Below are positions 25,272-34,945 of a stretch of DNA of 64,000 nucleotides, in pieces; the first letter of the stretch is position 1; each line of letters starts with the position of its first letter. Under the pieces are notes generated by a model. The model was not told where the DNA came from. It worked only from the letters and a program-made list of their open reading frames with translations, and did not search any database. This DNA is from Rhodopseudomonas infernalis (lineage in GTDB: Bacteria; Pseudomonadota; Alphaproteobacteria; Rhizobiales; Xanthobacteraceae), in assembly GCF_022271405.1 (NCBI RefSeq), contig NZ_JAJNAL010000005.1, positions 62,001-126,000 of the forward strand, in the 5' to 3' direction. Made by a program: the position numbers and the translations under genes.

Positions 25272-26216
25272 TTAGGTGGTTGTCGGCGGCGGCATCGAGC
25301 GGCGCTGGAAATAGCGCTGCCGGAGGCCGAAAAAGGCGTCGGCGATGCCGAGCGCGATCAGTGCGACGGCTGGCCACAGAAAGATCAGGACCAGCGCGTA
25401 GGTCGAGCTCAGCAAGAACCCGCGGTGGCGGACGGCCATCGTCAGCGTGTGCAGTGTCGCGGCGCCGCAGAGACCGTAGGCGACGAACAGCGCTGCGCTG
25501 ACAATCTTTCCGATCAGCGAAACCACTCCGCCGACGAAGCTGAGGCCGAGGGCGAGCGACAGCACCGCCAGCGTCATCGCCGGCAGCGTCGTGGACCGCA
25601 GGTCCGGCCACGGACGCGTCAGCCGGCCCGAGGTCGCAGTGATCTTGCCGGCGAGCCACAGGTTGAGGGTGAGCGTCAGCATCGCCACGGTGGCGGCGGC
25701 TGGCGGCGCAACGCTCACCAGCGCATCGATCAAGCGGTCGGCGTCGGCGGAGTTGCGCGGGCTGAGCGCGCGCTGCAGGCCGGTGCGAAGACCGTCATTA
25801 ATGGTGGCGCTATCGGTTCCGAGCGTCAGCAGGGCCGCCATCGTCGTCAGCGCAGCGAAGCCGGCCATCCACGCCGTCAAGCGGCCGACCGGAAACCACT
25901 CCAGCACCTGCGATTCGGCATCGGCCTCCGCGGGACGTGCCAGCAACGCGAGGTGGCCGAGCCAACACGCCGGAACCACGATGGTGACGATGAAGGCGAC
26001 GGCGTAGGGAAAGCTCACAATCGCCGCGAGGCCCACCGCGCCGAGCAGGCCGCCAAGCGCGGCGCCCACCGGACCCCAGCCGAGTGCGGCCACCATCAGC
26101 GGCAGCGGCGCAAGATAGAACAGCAGCAGGGAGATCAGCGCGCCCGAGACGATCGAGACGAACATCAGCGCCGAAGCACAGCCGGCGGCAAGCGCGATCA
26201 GAATGTTGATCATCAT
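25272..26216 (-). CDS. DUF2232 multi-pass membrane protein
   Basis: A 314-residue protein with about eight hydrophobic helices ([20 protein letters not shown] at the start; [43 protein letters not shown] near the end). Alphaproteobacteria carry this DUF2232 protein between rpsR and rplI; its function is unknown, and relation to the Firmicutes YybS family at the same locus is plausible. The ATG pair at 26216/26213 follows a GGAG-containing leader. A terminator-like hairpin lies between rpsR and this gene, so its transcription may be reduced relative to rpsR. Confidence 0.9.
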   Translation of the reverse strand: MMINILIALAAGCASALMFVSIVSGALISLLLFYLAPLPLMVAALGWGPVGAALGGLLGAVGLAAIVSFPYAVAFIVTIVVPACWLGHLALLARPAEADAESQVLEWFPVGRLTAWMAGFAALTTMAALLTLGTDSATINDGLRTGLQRALSPRNSADADRLIDALVSVAPPAAATVAMLTLTLNLWLAGKITATSGRLTRPWPDLRSTTLPAMTLAVLSLALGLSFVGGVVSLIGKIVSAALFVAYGLCGAATLHTLTMAVRHRGFLLSSTYALVLIFLWPAVALIALGIADAFFGLRQRYFQRRSMPPPTTT

Positions 26217-26302
26217 CAGCTGTCCCGCTCCTTTCGAGCGGTTAGAGGCGTTTCGCCCCAACCATCGGCAACCGCACGAGCGGAAGCCTCATGAGAAAAT
26301 CG

Positions 26303-26332
26303 AAGCTCCGCGGCGCGGACGCCGCGGAGCTT
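26303..26332 (-). terminator. Hairpin after rpsR, possible partial terminator
   Basis: Perfect 12-bp stem AAGCTCCGCGGC / GCCGCGGAGCTT around a 6-base loop, seven bases beyond the rpsR stop. On the minus strand it is followed by CGATTTTC. It could set the ratio of ribosomal-protein to downstream transcripts. Confidence 0.75.
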
Positions 26333-26338
26333 TGGTAC

Positions 26339-26578
26339 TTAGCGAATCACGTAGGGCAGCAGACCGAGGAAGCGGGCGCGCTTGATGGCGCGCGCGAGCT
26401 CGCGCTGCTTCTTGGCGGAGACCGCGGTGATGCGGCTCGGCACGATCTTGCCGCGCTCCGAGACGTAACGCATCAACAGCTTGGAATCCTTGTAGTCGAT
26501 CTTCGGCGCATTCGGGCCCGTGAACGGGCAGGTCTTGCGACGGCGGAAGAACGGACGGCGGGCGCCTGCGTCAGCCAT
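26339..26578 (-). CDS. rpsR: 30S ribosomal protein S18
   Basis: A 79-residue S18, normal length, with the family signature [34 protein letters not shown] and [24 protein letters not shown]18 forms a heterodimer with S6 on the 30S platform. The start lies five bases after rpsF, so the two are co-transcribed. Confidence 0.99.
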   Translation of the reverse strand: MADAGARRPFFRRRKTCPFTGPNAPKIDYKDSKLLMRYVSERGKIVPSRITAVSAKKQRELARAIKRARFLGLLPYVIR

Positions 26579-26583
26579 GTTTC

Positions 26584-27060
26584 TTACTCCTCGGTCGCGG
26601 CAGCGGGTTCAGCGTCTTCGCGCGGACGGCGCGGACCGCGATCGCCGCGGAAGCCACCCTCACGATCGCCACGACCTTCACGGTCGCCGCGGAAGCCACC
26701 CTCGCGGGGGCCACGGTCGTCGCGCTCACGGTCGCGATCGGCCTTGCGCATCATCGCCGACGGGCCTTCCTCGTGCTCTTCGACGCGGATGGTCAGGTAG
26801 CGGATGATGTCTTCGTTGATCCGCTGCTGGCGCTCGAGCTCGGCGACCACCGCGGCAGGGCCGTCGATGTTCAGCATCACGAAGTGAGCCTTGCGATTCT
26901 TGTTCATGCGGTAGGTGAGGGAGCGAAGGCCCCAGGCTTCGGTCTTGGTGACCTTGCCGCCGAGCCCTTCGATCACACCGGTGAACTGGGTGGTCAGCTC
27001 TTCTACCTGCTGTGCACTCGCGTCCTGACGCGCGAGGAAAACATGCTCATAAAGAGGCAT
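26584..27060 (-). CDS. rpsF: 30S ribosomal protein S6
   Basis: A 158-residue S6. The core is [53 protein letters not shown] and [21 protein letters not shown]. The C-terminus is extended by about 45 residues of Arg/Gly/Asp-rich repeats ([20 protein letters not shown]), typical of alphaproteobacterial S6. ATG 27060 is preceded by AAAGGA, which can pair with an upstream complement (see the leader feature). Confidence 0.98.
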   Translation of the reverse strand: MPLYEHVFLARQDASAQQVEELTTQFTGVIEGLGGKVTKTEAWGLRSLTYRMNKNRKAHFVMLNIDGPAAVVAELERQQRINEDIIRYLTIRVEEHEEGPSAMMRKADRDRERDDRGPREGGFRGDREGRGDREGGFRGDRGPRRPREDAEPAAATEE

Positions 27061-27125
27061 GATGGTCCTTTCCATGTTGGCCCAGAACCGGCGGCAAGCC
27101 CTTCGAACCCTTCGGAAAGGACTCG
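27061..27125 (-). promoter_or_regulatory. rpsF leader with Shine-Dalgarno-sequestering helix, candidate S6:S18 autoregulatory element
   Basis: On the minus strand, GTCCTTTCC (27122 to 27114) is exactly complementary to GGAAAGGAC (27073 to 27065), which contains the rpsF ribosome-binding site. Between them lie CCG-containing segments and a second possible small hairpin (GAAGGGTTCGAAGGG). Known S6:S18-binding leaders in many bacteria also place a CCG bulge next to a helix overlapping the rpsF translation start. The pairing is seen; autoregulation is inferred. Confidence 0.5.
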
Positions 27126-27323
27126 ACTGCGCTCAGAAGGCGGAAGCACGGGACGACGGGCCGACTGGCCCTGCCGCATCAAATTCGCCAGAAAGGTGAA
27201 AATGCTGAGACCGTCCGTTCAGCTCCCGGCCGGGATCTGCGGATGCGCGGGTTATACGGATTTTGGGCGTATTGGCAAGGGTCGCCCGGCGTCGCAAAGC
27301 CTGCGGGCGGGCGTTTTATTCGC

Positions 27324-28586
27324 TCAGGCCGCCGATCCGGTCCGGTTCCGCCACGCCTGACGCGGCAGCGAATCGGGATTCGTAGCGAGCGGGGACGTTT
27401 CACCTGAATAGGGGGAATAGGCTGCCCGGCCATTGCCCCGCCGCTTGGCGTCGTACATCGCATGGTCCGCCGCGCGCAGCAGCGCATCCGCGGACATCCC
27501 GTCGACCGGGAACGTCGCGCTGCCGACGCTGACCCCGATCTGCAACGAGATCGGGCCGCCGAATTCCATCGGCTCGGCGATTCGCTGGGTGATGCGTTCG
27601 CAGATACTGGCCGCCTCGGACGCGCTGGTGTCGGGCAGCAGAATGACGAATTCGTCGCCGCCGGCCCGGAAGATCAGGTCGCGATCCCGCACGCAACTGC
27701 GCAGCCGTTCGGCGACCACCATCAGCACGGAATCCCCGATGGCGTGGCCGAACCGGTCGTTTGCGGCTTTGAAGCCGTCAAGGTCGAGGCAAAGCACCGT
27801 CAACGGTTCGGCGCCTCGGCCGGTGTCGTGTGTCGCCGCCAGCAGCAGCTCCGAGAAACACTGCTGCTGCATGGTCCGGTTGGGAAGGCCGGTGAGTTGG
27901 TCATAGTTCGCCAGCCATTTATTCTCCTGCTCCGACTGAAACAGGTTGAGGAGGACGTAGTAATTTTCGAACAACAGCACCTTCATGCCGAGCATCCAGG
28001 CCGGCAGCAGCAATCCGATCAGGTACATGTTCGCAATGGGTGAGACGATCATCGCTACCGTGTAGGGGATCGCCAGGATGCAGATCACGGTGAAGCCGAA
28101 CCGCGGCGTCCCGGCGTTCCGCGAGGAAATCCCTCCGGCCAGACCTGCAATCACCATTCCAGACAGCAGAATCAACGACCATTTGCCGGTCATCACGCAC
28201 AGCATGCATCCGATCGAAAAACTGACGGCCCATGCCAGACCGAAATACATCGTTAGGCCGTTCGTCAGCCGCCCGGAACTCTGCTCCTTCAGCATGTTCA
28301 ACAGCGCAAGATAGCGCGCGATGCCGAACGCAATTTCGACGGCCACCCAGGCATAAGCCCACGCCGCACCGGTTTGCACGGCCGCGATGATGGTCATGAT
28401 CGTGGTTGCCGCGACCGCCAGCACCAGCGTGCGGTTTTTGGTCTGGCTATGCAGAAGCAGGCGCCGGAAAATCGCGCTCGGCTGCGGTTTCGGACCGGTG
28501 ATAAGCCAACTGATAATCCACGGCGCCACGATCGAATCTTGCGTGCGCATGTCGAGTTGACGATTGGCGTGGTTCATGCGCTGCAT
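27324..28586 (-). CDS. Membrane-anchored diguanylate cyclase (GGDEF)
   Basis: About 420 residues: a short cytosolic N-terminus, six hydrophobic segments (LVLAVAATTIMTIIAAVQTGA to YLIGLLLPAWMLGMKVLLF) as a sensor-like membrane domain, then a GGDEF domain with DQLTGLPNR and the active site RAGGDEFVI, indicating an intact c-di-GMP synthase. No EAL domain. The frame is open to a TTG at 28631; ATG 28586 is listed, though a TTG at 28595 is better placed for the GAGGAG box. Input signal unknown. Confidence 0.92.
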   Translation of the reverse strand: MQRMNHANRQLDMRTQDSIVAPWIISWLITGPKPQPSAIFRRLLLHSQTKNRTLVLAVAATTIMTIIAAVQTGAAWAYAWVAVEIAFGIARYLALLNMLKEQSSGRLTNGLTMYFGLAWAVSFSIGCMLCVMTGKWSLILLSGMVIAGLAGGISSRNAGTPRFGFTVICILAIPYTVAMIVSPIANMYLIGLLLPAWMLGMKVLLFENYYVLLNLFQSEQENKWLANYDQLTGLPNRTMQQQCFSELLLAATHDTGRGAEPLTVLCLDLDGFKAANDRFGHAIGDSVLMVVAERLRSCVRDRDLIFRAGGDEFVILLPDTSASEAASICERITQRIAEPMEFGGPISLQIGVSVGSATFPVDGMSADALLRAADHAMYDAKRRGNGRAAYSPYSGETSPLATNPDSLPRQAWRNRTGSAA

Positions 28587-28737
28587 AAGAGGCAAGGCGC
28601 TCCTCGTTGTCACCAGCAGTCTACCAACCAATTGTTGATACGGTGATTAGCCGCTCGATCGCATGTCGTTAGGCTGAATAAAGCGTTAGTGCCCGGGCCG
28701 CAGTTCCGCGCCCGAGGTCCCTCCGGATGGTCTCGCA

Positions 28738-28746
28738 GGGGGGGGG
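28738..28746 (+). repeat. Run of nine G residues upstream of fabD
   Basis: A homopolymer G9 tract 135 bp before the fabD start, in a non-coding stretch. Such tracts are slippage-prone; placement in a promoter region could alter spacing, though no promoter elements are certain here. Confidence 0.6.
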
Positions 28747-28880
28747 AACATTGCCCGCATCGGCGCTCCAGCCCCTGCGAAAGGGGGAGGATCCGACGGC
28801 ACAGTTTGTGGCCATCTGCTTGACATGGCGGGCCTGGGGGGTGTCTTTCGGCGCGACTTCAGACAGGTTCAGGAACGCAG

Positions 28881-29840
28881 ATGACGGCAGCATTTACATT
28901 CCCCGGGCAGGGTTCCCAGGCGGTCGGCATGGGCAAGGCGCTGGCGGATGCCTTTCCGTCCGCCAAGGCCGTTTTCGACGAGGTCGATGCCGCGCTTGGC
29001 GAAAAGTTGACGGCGATCGTTTGGGACGGTCCGGCCGAGACGCTGCAACTCACGGAGAATGCCCAGCCTGCTTTGATGGCCGTGTCGCTGGCCACCCTTC
29101 GAGTGCTGGAAAGCGAGGCAGGGATTTCCATCGGGCGGGATGCGACCTTCGTGGCCGGTCATTCGCTGGGCGAATACTCGGCTTTGGCCGCCGCCGGCTC
29201 GTTGAGTCTCAGCGACACGGCCCGGCTGCTGCGAACCCGTGGGCGGGCGATGCAAAAGGCCGTGCCGGTCGGCGTCGGCGCGATGGCCGCACTGCTCGGG
29301 CTCGATTACGACGCCGCCGTGGCGGTCGCCAGTGAGGCCGCTCAAGGCCAGGTCTGTCAGGCCGCCAATGATAATGGCGGCGGGCAGGTCGTGGTGTCGG
29401 GGCACAAAGAGGCAGTCGAGCGGGCGGTCGAGATTGCCAAAGGGAAGGGCGCCAAACGCGCCATGCTGCTGCCGGTCTCGGCGCCGTTCCACTGCGCGCT
29501 GATGCAGCCGGCCGCCGAGGCGATGGCCGAAGCGCTGGCAGGCGTTGCCATCAAGGCGCCGGCGGCGCCGCTGGTGGCTAATGTTCTGGCCGCGCCGATC
29601 ACCGACCCCGACGAGATTCGCCGCCGCCTGGTCGAACAGGTCACGGGAACGGTTCGCTGGCGCGAGTCGGTCGGCTACATGGCCGGCCAGGGCGTGACGC
29701 GGTTCCTTGAGATCGGCGCCGGCAAGGTGCTGAGCGGCCTGGTCAAGCGGATCGCCGACGGAGCGACGGGCATCGCCATCGGCGGGCCGAACGACATCGC
29801 GGCCGCCAAGGACGCCATTATGGCCGGACGCCAGGCGTAA
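28881..29840 (+). CDS. fabD: Malonyl-CoA:ACP transacylase
   Basis: Loads malonyl groups onto acyl carrier protein for fatty-acid elongation. 319 residues. It starts with TAAFTFPGQGSQAVGMG; the nucleophile Ser is in GHSLGEYSAL, the catalytic His in APFHCALM, and the conserved NVLAAPI and VTRFLEIGAGKVLSGL blocks follow. It begins the fabD-fabG-acpP-fabF cluster; fabG starts 20 bases after it. Confidence 0.98.
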   Translation: MTAAFTFPGQGSQAVGMGKALADAFPSAKAVFDEVDAALGEKLTAIVWDGPAETLQLTENAQPALMAVSLATLRVLESEAGISIGRDATFVAGHSLGEYSALAAAGSLSLSDTARLLRTRGRAMQKAVPVGVGAMAALLGLDYDAAVAVASEAAQGQVCQAANDNGGGQVVVSGHKEAVERAVEIAKGKGAKRAMLLPVSAPFHCALMQPAAEAMAEALAGVAIKAPAAPLVANVLAAPITDPDEIRRRLVEQVTGTVRWRESVGYMAGQGVTRFLEIGAGKVLSGLVKRIADGATGIAIGGPNDIAAAKDAIMAGRQA

Positions 29841-29859
29841 CCGGCGGAGGAGATAGTAA

Positions 29860-30597
29860 ATGTTCGATTTGACGGGACGAACCGCGCTGGTCACCGGCGC
29901 CACGGGTGGCATTGGCGGCGCGATCGCGCGGGCGCTACACGGCCAGGGTGCGACGGTGGCGATTTCTGGCACCCGGCGCGAGGCGCTCGACACCCTGGCG
30001 ACCGAACTGGGTGAGCGCGTTCACGTGTTGCCATGCAATCTGTCGGACGCAGCCGAGGTGGAAGCGCTGGTGCCCGCGGCTGCGGAGGCAATGGGCCAGC
30101 TCGATATCCTGGTGTGCAACGCCGGTATCACGCGCGACAACCTTTTCGTCCAATTGCGTGACGAGGACTGGGATGATGTGATCCGGGTCAATCTGACGGC
30201 GACCTTCCGCCTGACGCGCGCTGCCACCAAACTGATGATGCGCAAGAAGTTCGGCCGCATCATCGCGATTACCTCGGTGGTCGGCGTCACCGGCAATCCG
30301 GGGCAGGGTAACTACACGGCATCGAAAGCTGGACTGATCGGGATGATCAAGACATTGGGCGCCGAGTACGCCAAGCGCAATGTGACGGCGAACTGCATCG
30401 CACCGGGCTTCATCGCGACGCCGATGACCGACGTGCTCAACGACAAGCAGCGCGAATTGATTCTTGGCAAGGTCCCGGCCGGGCGGCTCGGCACGCCCGA
30501 TGACATCGCCGCTGCGGCGGTTTATCTCAGTTCGAACGAGGCCGGTTACGTCACCGGCCAGACCATCCACGTCAACGGCGGGATGGCCATGATCTAA
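29860..30597 (+). CDS. fabG: 3-oxoacyl-ACP reductase
   Basis: NADPH-dependent reductase of the fatty-acid elongation cycle. 245 residues. TGATGGIG nucleotide-binding motif at residues 11-18, NAGITRDN, catalytic ITSVVG Ser, YTASKAG Tyr/Lys and the C-terminal GYVTGQTIHVNGGMAMI typical of FabG. GGAGGAG precedes the ATG at 29860. Operon context with fabD and acpP supports the biosynthetic assignment over a generic SDR. Confidence 0.98.
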   Translation: MFDLTGRTALVTGATGGIGGAIARALHGQGATVAISGTRREALDTLATELGERVHVLPCNLSDAAEVEALVPAAAEAMGQLDILVCNAGITRDNLFVQLRDEDWDDVIRVNLTATFRLTRAATKLMMRKKFGRIIAITSVVGVTGNPGQGNYTASKAGLIGMIKTLGAEYAKRNVTANCIAPGFIATPMTDVLNDKQRELILGKVPAGRLGTPDDIAAAAVYLSSNEAGYVTGQTIHVNGGMAMI

Positions 30598-30890
30598 TGA
30601 CTGCGACGAACTCCGAGGCAGTGGAAACACGGTGGCGCCGGTGGGGCCATCGTGTGGCCAACGCAGCGGGAATATGCTAACCGGAGCCCCAGCGGATAGG
30701 CAAAGAAGGCCATTGCAGGAAGTCCAAACCCTGTATATTGCCGATGGGGACCTGCCGCTCGGGCGGCTGGGTTGCGACCTCGGGGACGGGGCAAATCAGT
30801 ACACTTCGCGATTGCGGAACTTTAGCGAGTTGACGCACCACGATGGCTCGTATCGTCTGTCGGTCGGGTCGGAACAACGGGGTTTAGAGA

Positions 30891-31130
30891 ATGAGTGAGA
30901 TTGGCGAACGCGTTAAGAAGATCGTGGTGGAGCACCTTGGTGTCGAGCCCGAGAAAGTTGTCGATAGCGCCAGCTTCATCGACGATCTCGGCGCCGACAG
31001 CCTCGATACCGTCGAGCTCGTGATGGCGTTCGAAGAAGAGTTCGGCTGCGAGATCCCCGACGATGCGGCCGAGACGATCCTGACTGTCGGCGATGCAACC
31101 AAGTTCCTCGAGAAGAACGCGAAGAGCTGA
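30891..31130 (+). CDS. acpP: Acyl carrier protein
   Basis: A 79-residue acidic carrier with the phosphopantetheine-accepting Ser in [20 protein letters not shown] (about residue 38). The 293-bp gap after fabG indicates a separate strong promoter for this abundant protein; I see no clear hexamer pair there. fabF follows after 96 bases. Confidence 0.99.
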   Translation: MSEIGERVKKIVVEHLGVEPEKVVDSASFIDDLGADSLDTVELVMAFEEEFGCEIPDDAAETILTVGDATKFLEKNAKS

Positions 31131-31226
31131 TCTTCTGCGCGGTGACGATGAAGCCGGCGGGTTCGCGCACCAGCGGGCCACCGGCTTCTTGCTTTGGACC
31201 GCGCATTCTGGCCCGGAGTTCAGGAT

Positions 31227-32492
31227 ATGAGACGTGTCGTCGTCACTGGCCTTGGCATAGTTTCGCCGCTCGGCTGTGGGGTCGACGCGACCTGGAGCCG
31301 GATCCTCAATGGCGAAAGCGGCGCTCGCAAGATCGAGGCTTTCGAAGTCTCCGATTTGGCCAGCCAGATCGCCTGCATCATTCCGCGCGGCGACGGTAGC
31401 AACAACACCTTCAATCCCGATCAGTGGATGGAGCCGAAAGACCAGCGCAAGGTCGACGACTTCATCGTGTACGCGATGTGCGCGGCGCGTCAGGCGCTCG
31501 ACGATGCGAACTGGCATCCGTCGACCGAAGAGGAGCGTTGCGTCTCCGGCGTTCTGATCGGCTCCGGCATCGGCGGGCTGCAGGGCATCGCTGAGACCGC
31601 GCTGCTGTTGAAAGAAAAAGGACCGCGACGAATCTCGCCGTTCTTCATCCCGGGCCGACTGATCAATCTCGCGTCAGGCTACGTGTCGATCGAGTTCGGC
31701 CTCAAGGGGCCGAACCATTCGGTCGTCACCGCCTGCTCGACCGGAGCCCATGCGATCGGAGACGCCGCGCGGCTGGTCGCGTTCGGCGATGCCGACGTGA
31801 TGGTGGCCGGCGGCACGGAATCGCCGATCAGCCGTCTGGCGATGGCCGGCTTCGCCGCAGCGCGTGCACTATCCACCGGTTTCAACGACGCGCCGCAGAA
31901 AGCTTCACGGCCCTACGACAAGGATCGTGATGGGTTCGTGATGGGCGAGGGCGCCGGCGTCGTCGTGCTCGAAGAGTACGAGCACGCAAAAGCCCGGGGA
32001 GCGCGGATCTATGCCGAAGTGATCGGCTATGGTTTGTCCGGCGACGCTTACCACATCACGGCGCCGAGCTCTGACGGCGACGGTGCGTTCCGCTGCATGA
32101 GCATGGCGCTGAAGCGCGCCGGCATTTCAGTGGCCGATATCGACTACATCAACGCGCATGGCACTTCGACGCCGCTCGGCGACGAGATCGAACTCGGTGC
32201 GGCGCAGCGCCTGCTCGGCAATGCGGCTTCCCGGGTGTCGATGTCGTCGACCAAGTCGTCGATCGGCCATCTGCTCGGCGCCGCCGGCGCGGTCGAGGCG
32301 ATTTTCTGCGTGCTGGCGATTCGCGACAACGTCGCGCCACCGACCATCAATCTCGACAACCCATCGGTCGAAACCGCGATTGACTTGGTGCCGTGGAAGC
32401 CCCGCCAGCGCGAGATCAACGTCGCGCTGTCGAACTCTTTCGGCTTCGGCGGCACTAACGCATCGTTGATCCTGCAACGCGTCGCCAGCTGA
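31227..32492 (+). CDS. fabF: 3-oxoacyl-ACP synthase II
   Basis: Condensing enzyme that elongates acyl-ACP. 421 residues; the catalytic triad lies in VTACSTGAHA (Cys about 170), NAHGTSTPLGD and SSIGHLLGAAGAVEA. The final NSFGFGGTNASL is a thiolase-fold signature. ATG 31227 begins the conserved RRVVVTGLGIVSPLG; the frame opens slightly upstream. Part of the fab cluster. Confidence 0.98.
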   Translation: MRRVVVTGLGIVSPLGCGVDATWSRILNGESGARKIEAFEVSDLASQIACIIPRGDGSNNTFNPDQWMEPKDQRKVDDFIVYAMCAARQALDDANWHPSTEEERCVSGVLIGSGIGGLQGIAETALLLKEKGPRRISPFFIPGRLINLASGYVSIEFGLKGPNHSVVTACSTGAHAIGDAARLVAFGDADVMVAGGTESPISRLAMAGFAAARALSTGFNDAPQKASRPYDKDRDGFVMGEGAGVVVLEEYEHAKARGARIYAEVIGYGLSGDAYHITAPSSDGDGAFRCMSMALKRAGISVADIDYINAHGTSTPLGDEIELGAAQRLLGNAASRVSMSSTKSSIGHLLGAAGAVEAIFCVLAIRDNVAPPTINLDNPSVETAIDLVPWKPRQREINVALSNSFGFGGTNASLILQRVAS

Positions 32493-32694
32493 CGCATTGC
32501 AGCCGACTTCAACGTTTCGCCGTAATCCCCGCTAAACCCTAAGACATTCTGCGAATTGGGAGTATGATCGCTCGGTCCCTGAAGGGCTGGACTGATTCAA
32601 GTTCGGACCTCTGCACGAATCCCGTGATCTCGAACGCCGACGGTGCGATCTTGCGCGGGACCACCCTTGAGACCACAGGAATCAGGTTGCACCG

Positions 32695-33963
32695 ATGAGT
32701 GAAAGGCCGCCGATCTCGCCGAGAAGCCCGCGCGCGGCGCTCGAACCGGAGCAACTGCCGCCCCCGCCGAAACGCTCGGATCGCGCCCGCAATCCGCTGG
32801 TGATCATCGGCAACGCGATCATCACCCTGGTGCTGGTGGTGATGCTGGGCGCTGGCGGCATCTACGTCTACGGCAAGCAGAAGATCGAAGCGCCTGGGCC
32901 GTTGCAGGAGGACAAGATCGTCAACATCCCGCAGCGAGCCGGCCTTGGCGACATCGCCGAGACGCTGCAGCGCGAGGGCGTGATCGAGAACAATCGCTGG
33001 GTGTTCATCGGCAGCGTGCTGGCGCTGAAGGCGCGGGCCGATCTCAAGCCCGGCGAATACTCGTTCCAGAAGAACGCCAGTCTGCGCAACGTGATCGGCA
33101 CGATCGTCGAGGGCAAGGTGGTTCAACATGCGGTGACGATCCCGGAAGGATTGACCTCCGAGCAGATCGTCGCGCGGTTGTCGGAGAACAATATCTTCAC
33201 GGGCTCGCTGCGCGAGATTCCACGTGAAGGGACGTTGCTTCCGGAGACCTACAAGTTTCCTCGCGGGACGCCGCGCGAGCAGGTGATCAACCGGATGCAG
33301 CAAGCGCAGAAGCGCGTGCTGAACGAAGTCTGGGAGCGTCGCAGTCCCGAGATCCCGGTCAAGACCCCCGAGCAACTGGTGACGCTGGCGTCGATCGTGG
33401 AAAAAGAAACCAGCAAGCCCGACGAGCGCAGCCGCGTGTCGTCGGTGTTCGTCAACCGGCTGCAGAAGAAGATGAAGCTGCAGTCCGACCCGACGATCAT
33501 CTACGGCCTCGTCGGCGGCAAGGGAACGCTGGGTCGTCCGATCAAACGTAGCGAGATCACTCAACCGTCCCCGTACAACACCTATGTGATCGAAGGATTG
33601 CCGCCCGGGCCGATCGCCAATCCTGGTCGCGCATCGCTGGAAGCCGCCGCTAACCCCGCGCGGACGCGCGATCTGTACTTCGTCGCCGACGGCACGGGTG
33701 GCCACGCCTTCAGTGACAGTTACGACGCGCATCTCAAGAATGTCGCCAAGCTGCGCGCGCTGGAGCGGCAGACCCAGAACGATTCCGTCGAGCCACCGGA
33801 AGAGACGGCGCCGGCGGCGACAGCCGCACCGGACGCGAACGCTTCGGCCGCTCCGCCGCCCGCTGCCGCACCGAAGGCTGGAAAGAACGGCGGGCAGAAG
33901 AAGCGGACGCGTAATGCTCCGCAAAATGGCGCTGCGGCTCCCACGGCGACCGATCCGGAGTAG
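32695..33963 (+). CDS. mltG: Endolytic murein transglycosylase MltG
   Basis: Inner-membrane lytic transglycosylase that ends nascent glycan strands. 422 residues: a cytosolic Pro-rich N-terminus, one membrane helix (PLVIIGNAIITLVLVVMLGAGGIYVYG in parts, about residues 37-60), a LysM-like region, and the YceG domain with catalytic Glu in ASIVEKETSKPDE, then VFVNRLQKKMKLQSDPTIIYG and YNTYVIEGLPPGPIANPG. A Pro/Ala/Lys-rich C-terminal tail of about 60 residues is atypical of E. coli MltG. Confidence 0.96.
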   Translation: MSERPPISPRSPRAALEPEQLPPPPKRSDRARNPLVIIGNAIITLVLVVMLGAGGIYVYGKQKIEAPGPLQEDKIVNIPQRAGLGDIAETLQREGVIENNRWVFIGSVLALKARADLKPGEYSFQKNASLRNVIGTIVEGKVVQHAVTIPEGLTSEQIVARLSENNIFTGSLREIPREGTLLPETYKFPRGTPREQVINRMQQAQKRVLNEVWERRSPEIPVKTPEQLVTLASIVEKETSKPDERSRVSSVFVNRLQKKMKLQSDPTIIYGLVGGKGTLGRPIKRSEITQPSPYNTYVIEGLPPGPIANPGRASLEAAANPARTRDLYFVADGTGGHAFSDSYDAHLKNVAKLRALERQTQNDSVEPPEETAPAATAAPDANASAAPPPAAAPKAGKNGGQKKRTRNAPQNGAAAPTATDPE

Positions 33964-34057
33964 CGGCGCGGCTGTTCCCATCGCCCGGTATGATCGGCTA
34001 AGGTCCGCCGCGCGCCTCGCGCGAGTCTCAAACCATTATCTACGGAGTCGGTGACCG

Positions 34058-34945
34058 ATGTCGTTGTCGAGCATGACGGGTTTTGCGCGCAGCCACGGCA
34101 GCAGCGGTCTGTATTCGTTCGAGTGGGAATTGAAATCCGTCAACGCCAAGGGATTCGATTTTCGGCTGCGGATTCCGCAAGGGTGGGACGATATCGAAGC
34201 CGACCTGCGCAAGCGCGCCGCCGAGGCGCTGTCGCGCGGCACCGTCTACGCCAATCTCACTCTGAAGCGTACCGACTCTGGATCGACCATACGGATCAAT
34301 GAGGACGTGTTGACCTCGGTGCTGAAAGTGGCGAGCGACCTCGCTGGCCGCGTCGACGCAGTGGCACCGAGTATCGACGGGCTGATGGCGATCAAAGGCG
34401 TGATCGAAGTATCCGAACCCGAGGTCGACGAGGCCGAGGAAAAGACCGCACGCTCCGCGGTCGTGGAGTCCTTCGCGCAGGCGCTCGGCAGCCTGCTGGA
34501 GATGCGCAAGCGCGAAGGCATTGCGCTCGGCGCTGTGCTGACGCAACGGCTCGACGAGATTGAAGCACTCGCAAGAAAGGCCGAGGCCGCGCCCGGCCGC
34601 AAACCCGAGGCGATCAAGGCTCGGCTTGCCGAGCAGGTCGCGGCGCTGCTCGAAAGCTCCGATCGCTTCGATGCCGACCGGCTGCATCAGGAAGCCATCA
34701 TGTTGGCCACCAAGGCCGACATTCGCGAAGAACTCGATCGCATCGCCTGGCACGTCGCTCAGGCACGCGAGATGCTGAGCAAGGGCGGCGCGGTCGGCCG
34801 CAGGCTCGACTTCCTGTCGCAGGAGTTCAACCGCGAGGTGAACACCTGCTGCTCCAAGTCGAGCGATCTGGAACTCACCAACACGGGGCTTGCGATGAAG
34901 AACGTCGTCGAGCAGTTCCGAGAGCAGGTGCAAAATCTGGAATGA
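34058..34945 (+). CDS. YicC-family endoribonuclease
   Basis: A 295-residue protein with the YicC N-terminal SSMTGFARSHGSSG and WELKSVNAKGFDFRLRIP, and the C-terminal DUF1732-like FDADRLHQEAIMLATKADIREELDR and FLSQEFNREVNTCCSKSSD. E. coli YicC is an RNase that influences small-RNA turnover. The YicC-gmk pairing is conserved in many bacteria; here the gmk start overlaps the yicC stop (ATGA). Confidence 0.95.
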   Translation: MSLSSMTGFARSHGSSGLYSFEWELKSVNAKGFDFRLRIPQGWDDIEADLRKRAAEALSRGTVYANLTLKRTDSGSTIRINEDVLTSVLKVASDLAGRVDAVAPSIDGLMAIKGVIEVSEPEVDEAEEKTARSAVVESFAQALGSLLEMRKREGIALGAVLTQRLDEIEALARKAEAAPGRKPEAIKARLAEQVAALLESSDRFDADRLHQEAIMLATKADIREELDRIAWHVAQAREMLSKGGAVGRRLDFLSQEFNREVNTCCSKSSDLELTNTGLAMKNVVEQFREQVQNLE

